A DNA stretch of 64,000 bases, taken from positions 2,917,001 through 2,981,000 of the forward strand of contig NC_010505.1 of NCBI RefSeq assembly GCF_000019725.1. The letters are read 5' to 3'. The stretch comes from Methylobacterium radiotolerans JCM 2831 (lineage in GTDB: Bacteria > Pseudomonadota > Alphaproteobacteria > Rhizobiales > Beijerinckiaceae). The position numbers and the translations under genes were made by a program. The notes under the pieces were generated by a model, which worked only from the letters and a program-made list of their open reading frames with translations, did no database searches and was not told where the DNA came from. Below, piece by piece: positions 44,427 to 52,428 of this stretch (its first letter is position 1; each line of letters starts with the position of its first letter).

Positions 44427-45431
44427 TCAGACCTCGTCGTAGACGACTTCGAGGGACGGCTTGGACACCTGGGCGACCCCGCACATGTCCTCGTGGGTCG
44501 CGGGGACCAGGACCACGTCGCGGCCGGTGGTCTCGCTGGAGAACAGGCCGAGCAGCCCGTCCTGCGTGAGCGGCGTCGGGCGATGCGGCGCGGCCTCGGC
44601 GACGTTCGCGGCGAGCTCCGCGAACAGGGTGCCCCAGCGCCCCTCCGGCTTGCCGATGATCTCGTAATTCGCGCTCTTGCGGCGGATGTCCTCGTCGGCC
44701 GGGATCGAGGCCAGGACCGGGATGCCGGCGGCCTCCGCGAAGGCCTGGGCCTCGCCGGTGCCGTCGTCCTTGTTGATCACGAGGCCGCCGACGCCGACAT
44801 TGCCGCCGAGCTTGCGGAAATACTCCACCGCCGAGCAGACGTTGTTGGCGACGTAGAGCGACTGCAGGTCGTTCGAGCCGACGACGATGACCTTCTGGCA
44901 CATGTCACGCGCGATCGGCAGGCCGAAGCCGCCGCAGACCACGTCGCCCAGGAAGTCCAGCAGGACGAAGTCGAAGCCCCATTCGTGGAAGCCGAGCTTC
45001 TCGAGCAGCTCGAAGCCGTGGATGATGCCGCGCCCGCCGCAGCCGCGCCCGACCTCGGGGCCGCCGAGCTCCATGGCGTAGACGCCGTCGCGCTTGAAGC
45101 AGACGTCGCCGATCGCGACCGACTCGCCCGCGAGCTTCTTCCTGGTCGAGGTCTCGATGATGGTCGGGCAGGCCTTGCCGCCGAAGAGGAGGGACGTGGT
45201 GTCGCTCTTCGGATCGCAGCCGATCAGCAGGACCTTCTTGCCCTGCTGGGCCATCATGTAGCTCAGATTGGCGAGCGTGAACGACTTGCCGATGCCGCCC
45301 TTGCCGTAGATCGCGATGATCTGCGTCTCTTTCTTCGCCGGCGCGGTGGCGACCGCGTCGGGCTCGATCGCGGCCTCGGCGCGGAGCTGGGTCGCTTGGG
45401 ACAGGGCGGCCTTGTTGAGCTGAACGTTCAC
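44427..45431 (-). CDS. bchX: Chlorophyllide a reductase iron protein subunit X
   Basis: A 334-aa NifH-like ATPase that delivers electrons to BchYZ. Walker A GKGGIGKS at 43-50; Cys131 (VGRGCGGRG) and Cys166 (GDVVCGGFG) are the ligands of the bridging [4Fe-4S] cluster; switch II lies in VLLDFLGDVVCGG. The 35-residue N-terminal extension before the P-loop is normal for BchX. Its ATG overlaps the bchC stop by 4 bp (ATGA), so translation is coupled. Confidence 0.97.
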   Translation of the reverse strand: MNVQLNKAALSQATQLRAEAAIEPDAVATAPAKKETQIIAIYGKGGIGKSFTLANLSYMMAQQGKKVLLIGCDPKSDTTSLLFGGKACPTIIETSTRKKLAGESVAIGDVCFKRDGVYAMELGGPEVGRGCGGRGIIHGFELLEKLGFHEWGFDFVLLDFLGDVVCGGFGLPIARDMCQKVIVVGSNDLQSLYVANNVCSAVEYFRKLGGNVGVGGLVINKDDGTGEAQAFAEAAGIPVLASIPADEDIRRKSANYEIIGKPEGRWGTLFAELAANVAEAAPHRPTPLTQDGLLGLFSSETTGRDVVLVPATHEDMCGVAQVSKPSLEVVYDEV

Positions 45432-46366
45432 GCGGCGTCCCTCCAGTCGAGGATCATCTTCAGGCAGCCCGGATCCGCGAACGCGGTGCGGTAGGCGTCC
45501 TGGGCCTGTGCCGCCGGGGCACGGTGGGTGATCAGCCCGTCGAGCGAGAGCCGACCGTCGTCGATCAGCCGCGTCACCGCGGCCGTGTCCTCGGTCCGGA
45601 ACTCCGCGGAGATCCGGATCCGGGCCTCGCGCATGAAGGCGGGCGGGAAGGCGAAGCTGAGGGGCGCCTCGTAGAACCCGGCGAGGACGATCTCGCCTCC
45701 CGGTGCCAGGCGGGCGATCAGGTCATCGAGGCCGGCGGCGTTCCCGCTGACATCCGTGATCGTCGCGTAGTCGCGGCGCGGATCCGCGTCGGGCGCAACG
45801 ACGGCGTAGCCGTGGTCGCCCAACGCGCGGACGGGGTCGGTTTCCCAGACGGTGGGCGCGGCGCCCGCCGCCAGCGTCAGCCGGGCGAGCAGCCGGCCGA
45901 GCACCCCGTGCCCGACGATGAGCGGCGTCGCGCCGGGAACGAGGCGCCCGAGGGCGCGATGGGCGGTCGCTGCCAGCGCCAGGAGGCAGGCCCGCTCACC
46001 CAGGGCCCCGTCCACCGGCACGAGGCGCGCGGCCGGCGCGACCAGATGGGACGCCGCGCCACCGAACAGGCCCCGGACGGCGCCGAAGCAGCGGGCCCCC
46101 GGGACGTAGACGGTCTGGCCGACCCGGACCGAGGCGCCGGAGTCCGCCTCCACGACGGTGCCGACGGATTCGTATCCCGGCACCAGCGGGTAGCCCATGC
46201 CCGGAAAGGGCGGCATCCGCCCCGACCAGAGGAGGCGCTCGGTGCCGGTGCTGATCCCGCTCCACGCCACTGCCACGACCGCGTCCGCATCGCCGGGCGG
46301 CGTCAGGACCAGGCGCTGAACCGAGAGGTGCTCCGGGTTTTCCAGAATGACGGCCAGAGCGTCCAT
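45428..46366 (-). CDS. bchC: Bacteriochlorophyllide a dehydrogenase
   Basis: A 312-aa medium-chain dehydrogenase-like enzyme that oxidises the 3-hydroxyethyl group to acetyl in late bacteriochlorophyll synthesis. Typical blocks: WSGISTGTERLLWSGRMPPF, GYPLVPGYESVGTVVEA and the Rossmann segment PLIVGHGVLGRLLARL. The catalytic zinc ligands of alcohol dehydrogenases are not kept, as in other BchC. First gene of the bchCXYZ-pufQBALMC series; a perfect PpsR-type palindrome lies 53 bp upstream. Confidence 0.95.
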   Translation of the reverse strand: MDALAVILENPEHLSVQRLVLTPPGDADAVVAVAWSGISTGTERLLWSGRMPPFPGMGYPLVPGYESVGTVVEADSGASVRVGQTVYVPGARCFGAVRGLFGGAASHLVAPAARLVPVDGALGERACLLALAATAHRALGRLVPGATPLIVGHGVLGRLLARLTLAAGAAPTVWETDPVRALGDHGYAVVAPDADPRRDYATITDVSGNAAGLDDLIARLAPGGEIVLAGFYEAPLSFAFPPAFMREARIRISAEFRTEDTAAVTRLIDDGRLSLDGLITHRAPAAQAQDAYRTAFADPGCLKMILDWRDAA

Positions 46367-46418
46367 GGCTGGAACTGTCCACCCTTTGCGTCGCGACTCT
46401 CTCCGGTACGAAGCCGCT

Positions 46419-46442
46419 TTGTGTCATCCTAGATAGACACAA
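46419..46442 (-). promoter_or_regulatory. PpsR/CrtJ-type palindrome before bchC
   Basis: TTGTGTC-N10-GACACAA, with perfect 7-bp arms around a 10-bp centre, matches and extends the PpsR/CrtJ consensus TGT-N12-ACA. It lies in the 94-bp gap between crtF and bchC, where redox/light repression of the bch-puf superoperon would be expected. No PpsR or AppA gene is in the window. Confidence 0.85.
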
Positions 46443-46460
46443 GCCAGCGTCAAGTCACAC

Positions 46461-47588
46461 TTACTTTTGGGCGCCCGTTTTTCGGGCTCTCAGCACCCGC
46501 GCGAGGAGAGGGCGTCGTGTCGGATGTTCGCGTGTGGCGGTGAATCCTGCGGCCGCGAGCATCGCGCGCAGTTCCTCGGCCCGGCGCGGTCGGCCGGAGC
46601 CCATCGCCAGGAGATAGAAACCGAAATAGGCGTCGCCGACCGGCTCCGCGCCCGGCGTCCCGGCCATCGGCTCCGCGATGAGCAGCGTGCCGCCCGGCGG
46701 CAGCGCCGCGTAGGCCGCGCCCAGCAGCGCCTGGGCCGGCGCGTCGTCGTGATCGTGGACGATCCGCACCAGCGAGATCGTGTCGGCGCCCGCGGGCAGC
46801 CCGTCGTGGAAGTCGCCGCCGCGGCAGGCAATCCTCTCGCGGAGGTCGGATTGCCCGAGGCGCGCGGCGGCGCGGTCGGCGACGGCCGGCAGGTCGAACA
46901 GGGTCAGGCGGGGTGTCGCGTGCCGCGCCGCAACCGCCCGCAGGAAGGCGCCCTCGCCCCCGCCGACATCCATGAGGTGCCGGACGCGCGACAGGTCGCA
47001 GGCGTCGAGCACGTCATCGGCGATCAGCGCCTGCGAGGCGCCCATCAGACTGCTGTAGGGGGCCACCGCGTGCGCGTCGCCCGCCGCCCCCGCCGCATAG
47101 GGCCAGTAGCCGGCGAGGCGGGTCGGCTGAGCCTGTCCGCGCAGCAGGGCGACCGGATCCGCGAGGTCGGCGTAGAGCAGCGCGTGATGCTCGATCATGG
47201 CGGCGATGCCGGGATTGCCGACGAGCGCGGCTCCCAGGTCGGCCAGCCCGAAACGGTCGCCCGACAGGACGCGCAGCAGCCCGAGGGACTCGGCGGCGCG
47301 CAGCAGGCGTCGCGCTGCGTCCGGCGGAAGGTCGAGCCGCCGCGCCAGCGCGTCGACGGTCAGGGGGCCCTCGGCCAGGATCGCGAACAGGTCGAGGCGG
47401 ATGCAGGCGGTCAGAACCTGCGCGTAGACGAAGCCGGCGCAGAGGTCGAACAGCGCGCGCGTGTTGCGCTGTGCGACGCGGCGCGTCAGCGGAAAACCCG
47501 CCGCCCAGCGCTGGAAGCGGGGGCTCGCGACGAGGCGATTGCGCCACGCGAGCCACCTGTCCGCCCAGGCGGACGGGGCAGGCGGCAC
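46461..47588 (-). CDS. crtF: Hydroxyneurosporene O-methyltransferase
   Basis: A 375-aa SAM-dependent methyltransferase that methylates the 1-hydroxyl of demethylspheroidene/rhodopin-type carotenoids. The N-terminal dimerisation helix region reads AWADRWLAWRNRLVASPRFQ; ACIRLDLFAILAEGPLTVDA is the winged-helix segment of plant-type O-methyltransferases. The SAM site is HLMDVGGGEGAFLRAVAARH, with catalytic His-Asp in VRIVHDHDD. The start GTG 47588 is the only in-frame start between the crtE stop and the conserved region. 29 bp after crtE. Confidence 0.92.
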   Translation of the reverse strand: MPPAPSAWADRWLAWRNRLVASPRFQRWAAGFPLTRRVAQRNTRALFDLCAGFVYAQVLTACIRLDLFAILAEGPLTVDALARRLDLPPDAARRLLRAAESLGLLRVLSGDRFGLADLGAALVGNPGIAAMIEHHALLYADLADPVALLRGQAQPTRLAGYWPYAAGAAGDAHAVAPYSSLMGASQALIADDVLDACDLSRVRHLMDVGGGEGAFLRAVAARHATPRLTLFDLPAVADRAAARLGQSDLRERIACRGGDFHDGLPAGADTISLVRIVHDHDDAPAQALLGAAYAALPPGGTLLIAEPMAGTPGAEPVGDAYFGFYLLAMGSGRPRRAEELRAMLAAAGFTATREHPTRRPLLARVLRARKTGAQK

Positions 47589-47617
47589 CGTGCCGGTTCC
47601 GGGGAGCGATCCGGCGC

Positions 47618-48487
47618 TCAGGCCACCACCGCCCGCAGGCTCGCGGGCAGGAACAGCCGCGCCTGCGCCTCGATCTCGGCGGTGAGCGCGGCCGCGCCCG
47701 GACAGGCCGGGATCGCCGCGACCGCCTCGCGTGTCAGCCGGGACAGGCGCTCCATCGCCCCGCCGGTGCCCAGGAGGGCTGCGGCGTTGGGGCGGCCCAG
47801 CGTCGCGTCGCGCCCGGCGGGCTTGCCGATCTCCTCCTGCCGGCAGGCGACGTCGCGCAGGTCGTCGGCGACCTGATAGGCCTCTCCCAGGCACTCGCCG
47901 AGGCGACGCCAGGGCTCCGGCTCAGCCCCCGCCGCGGCAGCGCCTGCCACGGTGGCGGCGGCGAACAGCGCGCCGGTCTTCGCCTGCTGGTAGTCGCTCA
48001 GGCTGATATGCGCCTCCGATTCCCAGGCCTGCCCGGCCGCGATGCCCGACGGCGACCCGGCGGCGCGGCCGAGAAGCCCGACGAGGCGGCCGAGGCGCGC
48101 CGGATGCCGCCCGACGGATCGCGCCAGGGTCTCGAAGGCGAGGACGATGAGGGCGTCGCCGGTCAGGACGGCGATCGGCTCGCCGAAGGCGACGTGGACG
48201 GAGGGCTTCTGCCGCCGCATCGGCGCGTCGTCGAAGCACGGCAGGTCGTCGTGGACCAGGGAAGCGCAGTGCAGGAACTCGATGGCGGCGGCGGCCGCGA
48301 CGGATCCTGCCGGGTCGTCGTCGCCGCAGGCGCGGGCCACCGAGAGGCACAGGCGCGGTCGGATCCGGTGGCCGCCGGGAAACACCGCGTAGCGGAGAGC
48401 CTCCGCCAGGAGGGGCGGCGCGCCGGGCGCCTCCGCGTGCGCAACGGCGCGATCGAGCGCCATCTCGATCCGCTGACCGGACTCCAT
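47618..48487 (-). CDS. crtE: Geranylgeranyl diphosphate synthase
   Basis: A 289-aa trans-prenyltransferase making GGPP for carotenoids and the bacteriochlorophyll tail. The first Asp-rich motif is DDLPCFDD in HCASLVHDDLPCFDDAPMRR; the second is DDLRD in EAYQVADDLRDVACR. GGHRIRPRLCL is the substrate-binding Arg block. ATG 48487 has GGGAGG at 8-bp spacing; a further in-frame start 12 codons earlier runs into the promoter region. Divergent from crtD, with a PpsR-type box between. Confidence 0.95.
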   Translation of the reverse strand: MESGQRIEMALDRAVAHAEAPGAPPLLAEALRYAVFPGGHRIRPRLCLSVARACGDDDPAGSVAAAAAIEFLHCASLVHDDLPCFDDAPMRRQKPSVHVAFGEPIAVLTGDALIVLAFETLARSVGRHPARLGRLVGLLGRAAGSPSGIAAGQAWESEAHISLSDYQQAKTGALFAAATVAGAAAAGAEPEPWRRLGECLGEAYQVADDLRDVACRQEEIGKPAGRDATLGRPNAAALLGTGGAMERLSRLTREAVAAIPACPGAAALTAEIEAQARLFLPASLRAVVA

Positions 48488-48526
48488 CGCGTTGCCTCCC
48501 GTGTTGTATGCGGTTGTCAGCAACAG

Positions 48527-48546
48527 GTGTCATTTCTTATTGACAC
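48527..48546. promoter_or_regulatory. PpsR/CrtJ-type palindrome between crtE and crtD
   Basis: GTGTCA-N8-TGACAC, equal to TGTC-N10-GACA with one further matched pair. It is centred in the 107-bp divergent gap and should repress both crtEF and crtDC. It uses the same spacing as the box before bchC. Confidence 0.85.
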
Positions 48547-48594
48547 TTCGGCGAGGCGAGATCAATCCCGTGGTCGGGGGAGTTCGGAGCGGCC

Positions 48595-50130
48595 GTGGCG
48601 CAGGAGCGCGTCATCGTGATCGGTGCCGGGATCGGTGGCCTCGCCGCCGCCCTGCGGCTCGCCCATGCCGGTGTCGACACGACGGTTCTCGAGCGCGCGC
48701 CGCATCCCGGCGGGAAGATGCGCGCCGTCCCGGTCGGAGATCGCGCCGTCGAGGCCGGTCCGACCGTGTTCACGATGCGCTGGGTCTTCGACGAGCTGTT
48801 CGCCGAGTGCGGCGCCGAGCTCGGCGACCGCGTCGCCCTGGCACCGGCGCGGCTCCTCGCCCGCCACGCGTGGAGCCGGGACGAGCGTTTGGACCTCTTC
48901 GCCGATATCGACGCGTCGGCGGACGCGATCGCGGCCCTCGCGGGACCGCGCGAGGCGGAGGGCTACCGGCGCTTCTGTGCCCGGTCGGCCGAGGTCTACC
49001 GCACCCTCGAGGGTCCGTTCATCCGCGAGGGCCGGATTGGGCCCGTCGGCCTCGCGCAGCGGGTCGGGCTGTCGGGCCTCGGCGATCTCTGGCGGATCCA
49101 GCCCTTCGCGACCCTCTGGTCGGCGCTGGGCGCGTATTTCCGCGACCCGCGGCTGCGCCAGCTGTTCGGCCGCTACGCCACCTATTGCGGCGCCTCGCCC
49201 TTCACCGCGCCGGCGACGCTGATGCTCGTCGCCCATGTCGAGCAGGCCGGCGTCTGGACCGTTGCAGGGGGGCTCAGCGGCCTCGCGCGGGCGGTGGCCG
49301 ATCTGGCCGTCGAGCGGGGCGCGACCTTCCGCTACGGCGCGGAGGTCGCGCGGATCCTCACGGACGGCGGCCGGGTCACCGGCGTGCGCCTGACGGACGG
49401 CGCGACGGTGGCCGCCGACCACGTCGTCTGCAACGCGGACTGCGCGGCCCTGGGTGCGGGCCTGCTCGGGCCCGAGGCCGCCGCGGCCGGCGAGCGGCTC
49501 GCGCCCGGCGAGCGCTCGCTCTCCGCCGTCACGATCTGCGCGGAGGCAGAGTCCGCGGGTTTCCCGCTGGCGCACCACACGGTCTTCTTCTCGCGCGACT
49601 ACCGGGCCGAGTTCGACACGCTCCTGCGCGCCCGTCGCCTGCCCGACGACCCCACCGTTTACGTCTGTGCCCAGGACCGGGACGCGGCGGGTGCCGCGCC
49701 CCAGGGGCCGGAACGTCTGCTCCTGCTCGTCAACGCTCCGGCGGACGGCCGGGAGCGACCGCTCACGCCGCCGGAGACCGAGAGATGCGAGAGGAACCTG
49801 TTCCGCCGGCTGGAGGCCTGCGGGCTCACCCTGGACTTCACGTCGTCGGCGGTCACGACGACGCCGCGGGACTTCGACGCCCTCTTCCCCGGGACGGGCG
49901 GGGCCCTCTACGGACGGGCGGCGCAGGGCTGGGCGACGACCTTCAAGCGCGCGGGCGCGCGGACGGCGCTGCAGGGCCTGTACCTCGCGGGGGGCTCGAT
50001 CCATCCGGGTCCGGGCGTGCCGATGGCGGCGCAGTCGGGGCGGCTGGCAGCGGCAGCGATCCTGGACGACCGCGATTCGATGGCGCGGTCGCGCGGGGCG
50101 GCTACGCGTGGTGGTACGTCGATGCGGTGA
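48595..50130 (+). CDS. crtD: Hydroxyneurosporene/1-hydroxycarotenoid 3,4-desaturase
   Basis: A 511-aa FAD-dependent phytoene-desaturase-family enzyme that inserts the 3,4 double bond in spirilloxanthin/spheroidene-type synthesis. The dinucleotide fold at the start is VIVIGAGIGGLAAALRLAHA, then LERAPHPGGKM. The C-terminal FAD motif is LYLAGGSIHPGPGVPMAAQS. PTVFTMRWVFDELF is typical of CrtD. GTG 48595 is the start. The last 20 residues after RLAAAAILDDRD overlap sequence that also encodes the conserved N-terminal block of CrtC in another frame. Confidence 0.94.
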   Translation: MAQERVIVIGAGIGGLAAALRLAHAGVDTTVLERAPHPGGKMRAVPVGDRAVEAGPTVFTMRWVFDELFAECGAELGDRVALAPARLLARHAWSRDERLDLFADIDASADAIAALAGPREAEGYRRFCARSAEVYRTLEGPFIREGRIGPVGLAQRVGLSGLGDLWRIQPFATLWSALGAYFRDPRLRQLFGRYATYCGASPFTAPATLMLVAHVEQAGVWTVAGGLSGLARAVADLAVERGATFRYGAEVARILTDGGRVTGVRLTDGATVAADHVVCNADCAALGAGLLGPEAAAAGERLAPGERSLSAVTICAEAESAGFPLAHHTVFFSRDYRAEFDTLLRARRLPDDPTVYVCAQDRDAAGAAPQGPERLLLLVNAPADGRERPLTPPETERCERNLFRRLEACGLTLDFTSSAVTTTPRDFDALFPGTGGALYGRAAQGWATTFKRAGARTALQGLYLAGGSIHPGPGVPMAAQSGRLAAAAILDDRDSMARSRGAATRGGTSMR

Positions 50131-50987
50131 GCGACGACGGCCGCCAGGGCCTCACGATCATCGCCTTCATCGGCAGCGTGTTCTCGCCCTACTACGCCTG
50201 GAGCGCCGAGAAGGACCCCTTCGCCCACTGCGCCATGAACGTGGTGCTCTACGGCGACCGCGGCCGCTTCGCCATGACCGAGCGCCGCGCCGCCAGCCTG
50301 TCGCGCAGCGCCGACCACATCGCCGTCGGACCCAGTGCCATGCACTGGGACGGCACCGCGCTGACGGTGCGGATCGACGAGCGCGGAGCTCCCCTGCCCC
50401 GCAGGATCCGCGGCACGGTGCGCCTCGAGCCGCGCGGGTTCACGGGGGGCCCGTTCCATCTCGACCGGGCTGGCCGCCACCGCTGGTGGCCGATGTCGCC
50501 GTCCTCGCGGGTCGAGGTGGACTTCGACCAGCCAGACCTCCGCTGGAGCGGCAGCGGCTACTTCGACACCAACGACGGCGACGAGCCTCTAGAGGTCGCG
50601 TTCGCGCGATGGACATGGTGCCGGGCCGATCTGCCGGACGGCGCGGCGATCCTGTACGACGTGCATCACCGCGACGGCGGCGGTCAGAACCTGTCGCTCA
50701 GGTTCTCCGCCGACGGCAGCCGCCGCGAGATCCGGCCTCCGCCCGGCGCGACGCTTCCGGCGACGCGCTTCTGGCGGATGCCGCGCGAGACCCGCAGCGA
50801 CGGCGGCCGATCGCGGGTGCTCGCGACCTACGAGGACACGCCGTTCTACGCCCGCTCGCTGCTCGCCTCGACGCTCTGCGGCGAGCCGGTGCGGGCCATG
50901 CACGAGAGCCTGTCGCTCGACCGGTTCCGAAACCCGATGGTGCGGCTCATGCTGCCGTTCCGGATCCCGCGGCCGCTGGCGCGGTGA
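50127..50987 (+). CDS. crtC: Hydroxyneurosporene synthase (carotenoid 1,2-hydratase)
   Basis: Adds water across the 1,2 double bond of acyclic carotenoids; 286 aa from GTG 50127, which overlaps the crtD stop as GTGA. Family blocks: LTIIAFIGSVFSPYYAWSAE, FAHCAMNVVLYG, RWSGSGYFDTNDGDEPLE and WTWCRADLPDGAAILYDVHH. The conserved segment GGYAWWYVDA, common at the start of alphaproteobacterial CrtC, is encoded just upstream in the same frame (50097-50126). No ATG, GTG or TTG precedes it in frame near enough, so the true start is uncertain. The 3' end overlaps the convergent GT87 gene by 41 bp. Confidence 0.9.
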   Translation: MSDDGRQGLTIIAFIGSVFSPYYAWSAEKDPFAHCAMNVVLYGDRGRFAMTERRAASLSRSADHIAVGPSAMHWDGTALTVRIDERGAPLPRRIRGTVRLEPRGFTGGPFHLDRAGRHRWWPMSPSSRVEVDFDQPDLRWSGSGYFDTNDGDEPLEVAFARWTWCRADLPDGAAILYDVHHRDGGGQNLSLRFSADGSRREIRPPPGATLPATRFWRMPRETRSDGGRSRVLATYEDTPFYARSLLASTLCGEPVRAMHESLSLDRFRNPMVRLMLPFRIPRPLAR

Positions 50988-52281
50988 GAGTGCGGACGTC
51001 GACGCCGCCGGTCCCGGATGGCTGCCGGCCCGGGGCGGCGCTCCACGGCCGGACGCGTCCGGCGACGCAGGCGAACGTCGCGAGGCTCAGCACGAGGCCG
51101 AGCGGGAATCCGGTCAGCCCCGCCGCCTCTCGGACGACCGCGAAGAGCGGCACAGCGCACAGGAGGGCCCGCTCGTGCGGCCGCAAGCCGCCGGCCCGGT
51201 GCGCGGCGAGCGCCAGCAGGAGCGCGGCCGGCACGAGGGGCGCCAGGTCGTAGACCGGGAGGTAGGGCGACAGCAGCGGTGCGGAGACGACGAGCGCGGC
51301 CGCCCGGAGCGTCGGGTCGGTGGGCCGGCACCAGGCGCGGCAGGCGAGGCCGAGCGCCAGCGCGGCGACGATGCCCTGCGCCGTCCAGGCGACGGCCATC
51401 GACCCGCCGAGCAGGCGCACCGCTCCGAACGCGCTGGCATTGAGGTCGAGGCCCGCCGCCGCGTTCTGCAGGATGATCCGGTTCGTATCCCCCAGCGTTC
51501 CGAAGAAGCCGATCCAGGGCGCCGTCCCGAACAGCGCGAGGGACGCGAGGCAGAGGGCCAGCACCGTCGAAACGCAGGCGGCCAAGCAGTCTCGCCGCCC
51601 CGTCACCAGCAGGAGCAGGGGGGCCAGCGCCGCGAAGTGCGGCTTGTAGGCCAGCAGGCCGAAGCAGAGCCCGGCCAGCCACGGGCGGCGATCGGCGAGG
51701 ACCGCGCCGAGGGTCAGCAGCGACGCGGTGAACAGGCCGTTCTGGCCGTAGGCGAGGTTGCCGAGCACCAGCGGGTGCGCGAGCGCGACGACGGCCGCGT
51801 CCCGCCGGCCGGCCGCTACCCGCATCGCGAGGGCGAACAGGGCGAGGGAGAGCGCGGTCCAGAGCAGGTAGGCCGGCCGCAAGTCCAGCAGCGCCATCGC
51901 GGCCGCCGGTAGGAGGAACACCGGCGGATAGTGCCAGGCGAACCGACATTCCTGACCGCAGGCCGCCTTCAGGTTCGCCAGATGCACCGGCAGGTCGTAG
52001 GGCTCAGCTCCACGACCTGCCAGTGCCGAACGGCCCGCCACCCAGACCTGGACGAAATCGTTGCCGAGCGGGTCGCCGTACCAGTTGCGTTGCGGCTCCG
52101 GGCCGGTGCCGTAGACCAGAAGGACCATGGCGAGGCCGAACGGGACCAGCACCCAGGCCGCCCGCCTGGCGAACGCTGACAGACGGGCGTCGCTGCTCAG
52201 GAGATCGGCGAGATCTGACCAGAGCGCAGCGGCGCGTGCGGTCGGTGGGCCCGGCGCGCGGGTCTCGATGGGCGCAGGCAT
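50947..52281 (-). CDS. GT87-like polytopic membrane glycosyltransferase (DUF2029)
   Basis: A 444-aa inner-membrane protein with about ten to eleven predicted helices. The pattern is that of the GT87/DUF2029 mannosyltransferase family: after the first helix, a periplasmic loop NDFVQVWVAGRSALAGRGAE with the Asp used by GT-C enzymes, then FAWHYPPVFLLPAAAMALLD and NLAYGQNGLFTASLLTLGAV, then a loop LAYKPHFAALAPLLLL. It would use a polyprenyl-phosphate sugar donor. Its 3' end lies inside crtC on the other strand. It is divergent from the glycosyltransferase series at 52429, so it may work with it. Confidence 0.82.
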   Translation of the reverse strand: MPAPIETRAPGPPTARAAALWSDLADLLSSDARLSAFARRAAWVLVPFGLAMVLLVYGTGPEPQRNWYGDPLGNDFVQVWVAGRSALAGRGAEPYDLPVHLANLKAACGQECRFAWHYPPVFLLPAAAMALLDLRPAYLLWTALSLALFALAMRVAAGRRDAAVVALAHPLVLGNLAYGQNGLFTASLLTLGAVLADRRPWLAGLCFGLLAYKPHFAALAPLLLLVTGRRDCLAACVSTVLALCLASLALFGTAPWIGFFGTLGDTNRIILQNAAAGLDLNASAFGAVRLLGGSMAVAWTAQGIVAALALGLACRAWCRPTDPTLRAAALVVSAPLLSPYLPVYDLAPLVPAALLLALAAHRAGGLRPHERALLCAVPLFAVVREAAGLTGFPLGLVLSLATFACVAGRVRPWSAAPGRQPSGTGGVDVRTLTAPAAAGSGTAA

Positions 52282-52428
52282 GACGGAGGATTTCCGCGAC
52301 CGGATTCCGCGACAGCCTAGGCGCGCGCGGTTCCGGGCCCGTTAACAGGGGTGTTTGCGGCCCGGTCCGGCTTGTGCAAGAGGGCGGCGGCTGCGATCCT
52401 CGCGCCGTCAACCGGGGCGATCACATCG

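Noticed and set aside
48498..48524. Possible second PpsR box (TGT and ACA half-sites around the crtE upstream region)
   Set aside because: Half-site spacing is 15 bp or more and the flanking bases do not pair; only the 48528-48545 box fits TGT-N12-ACA.
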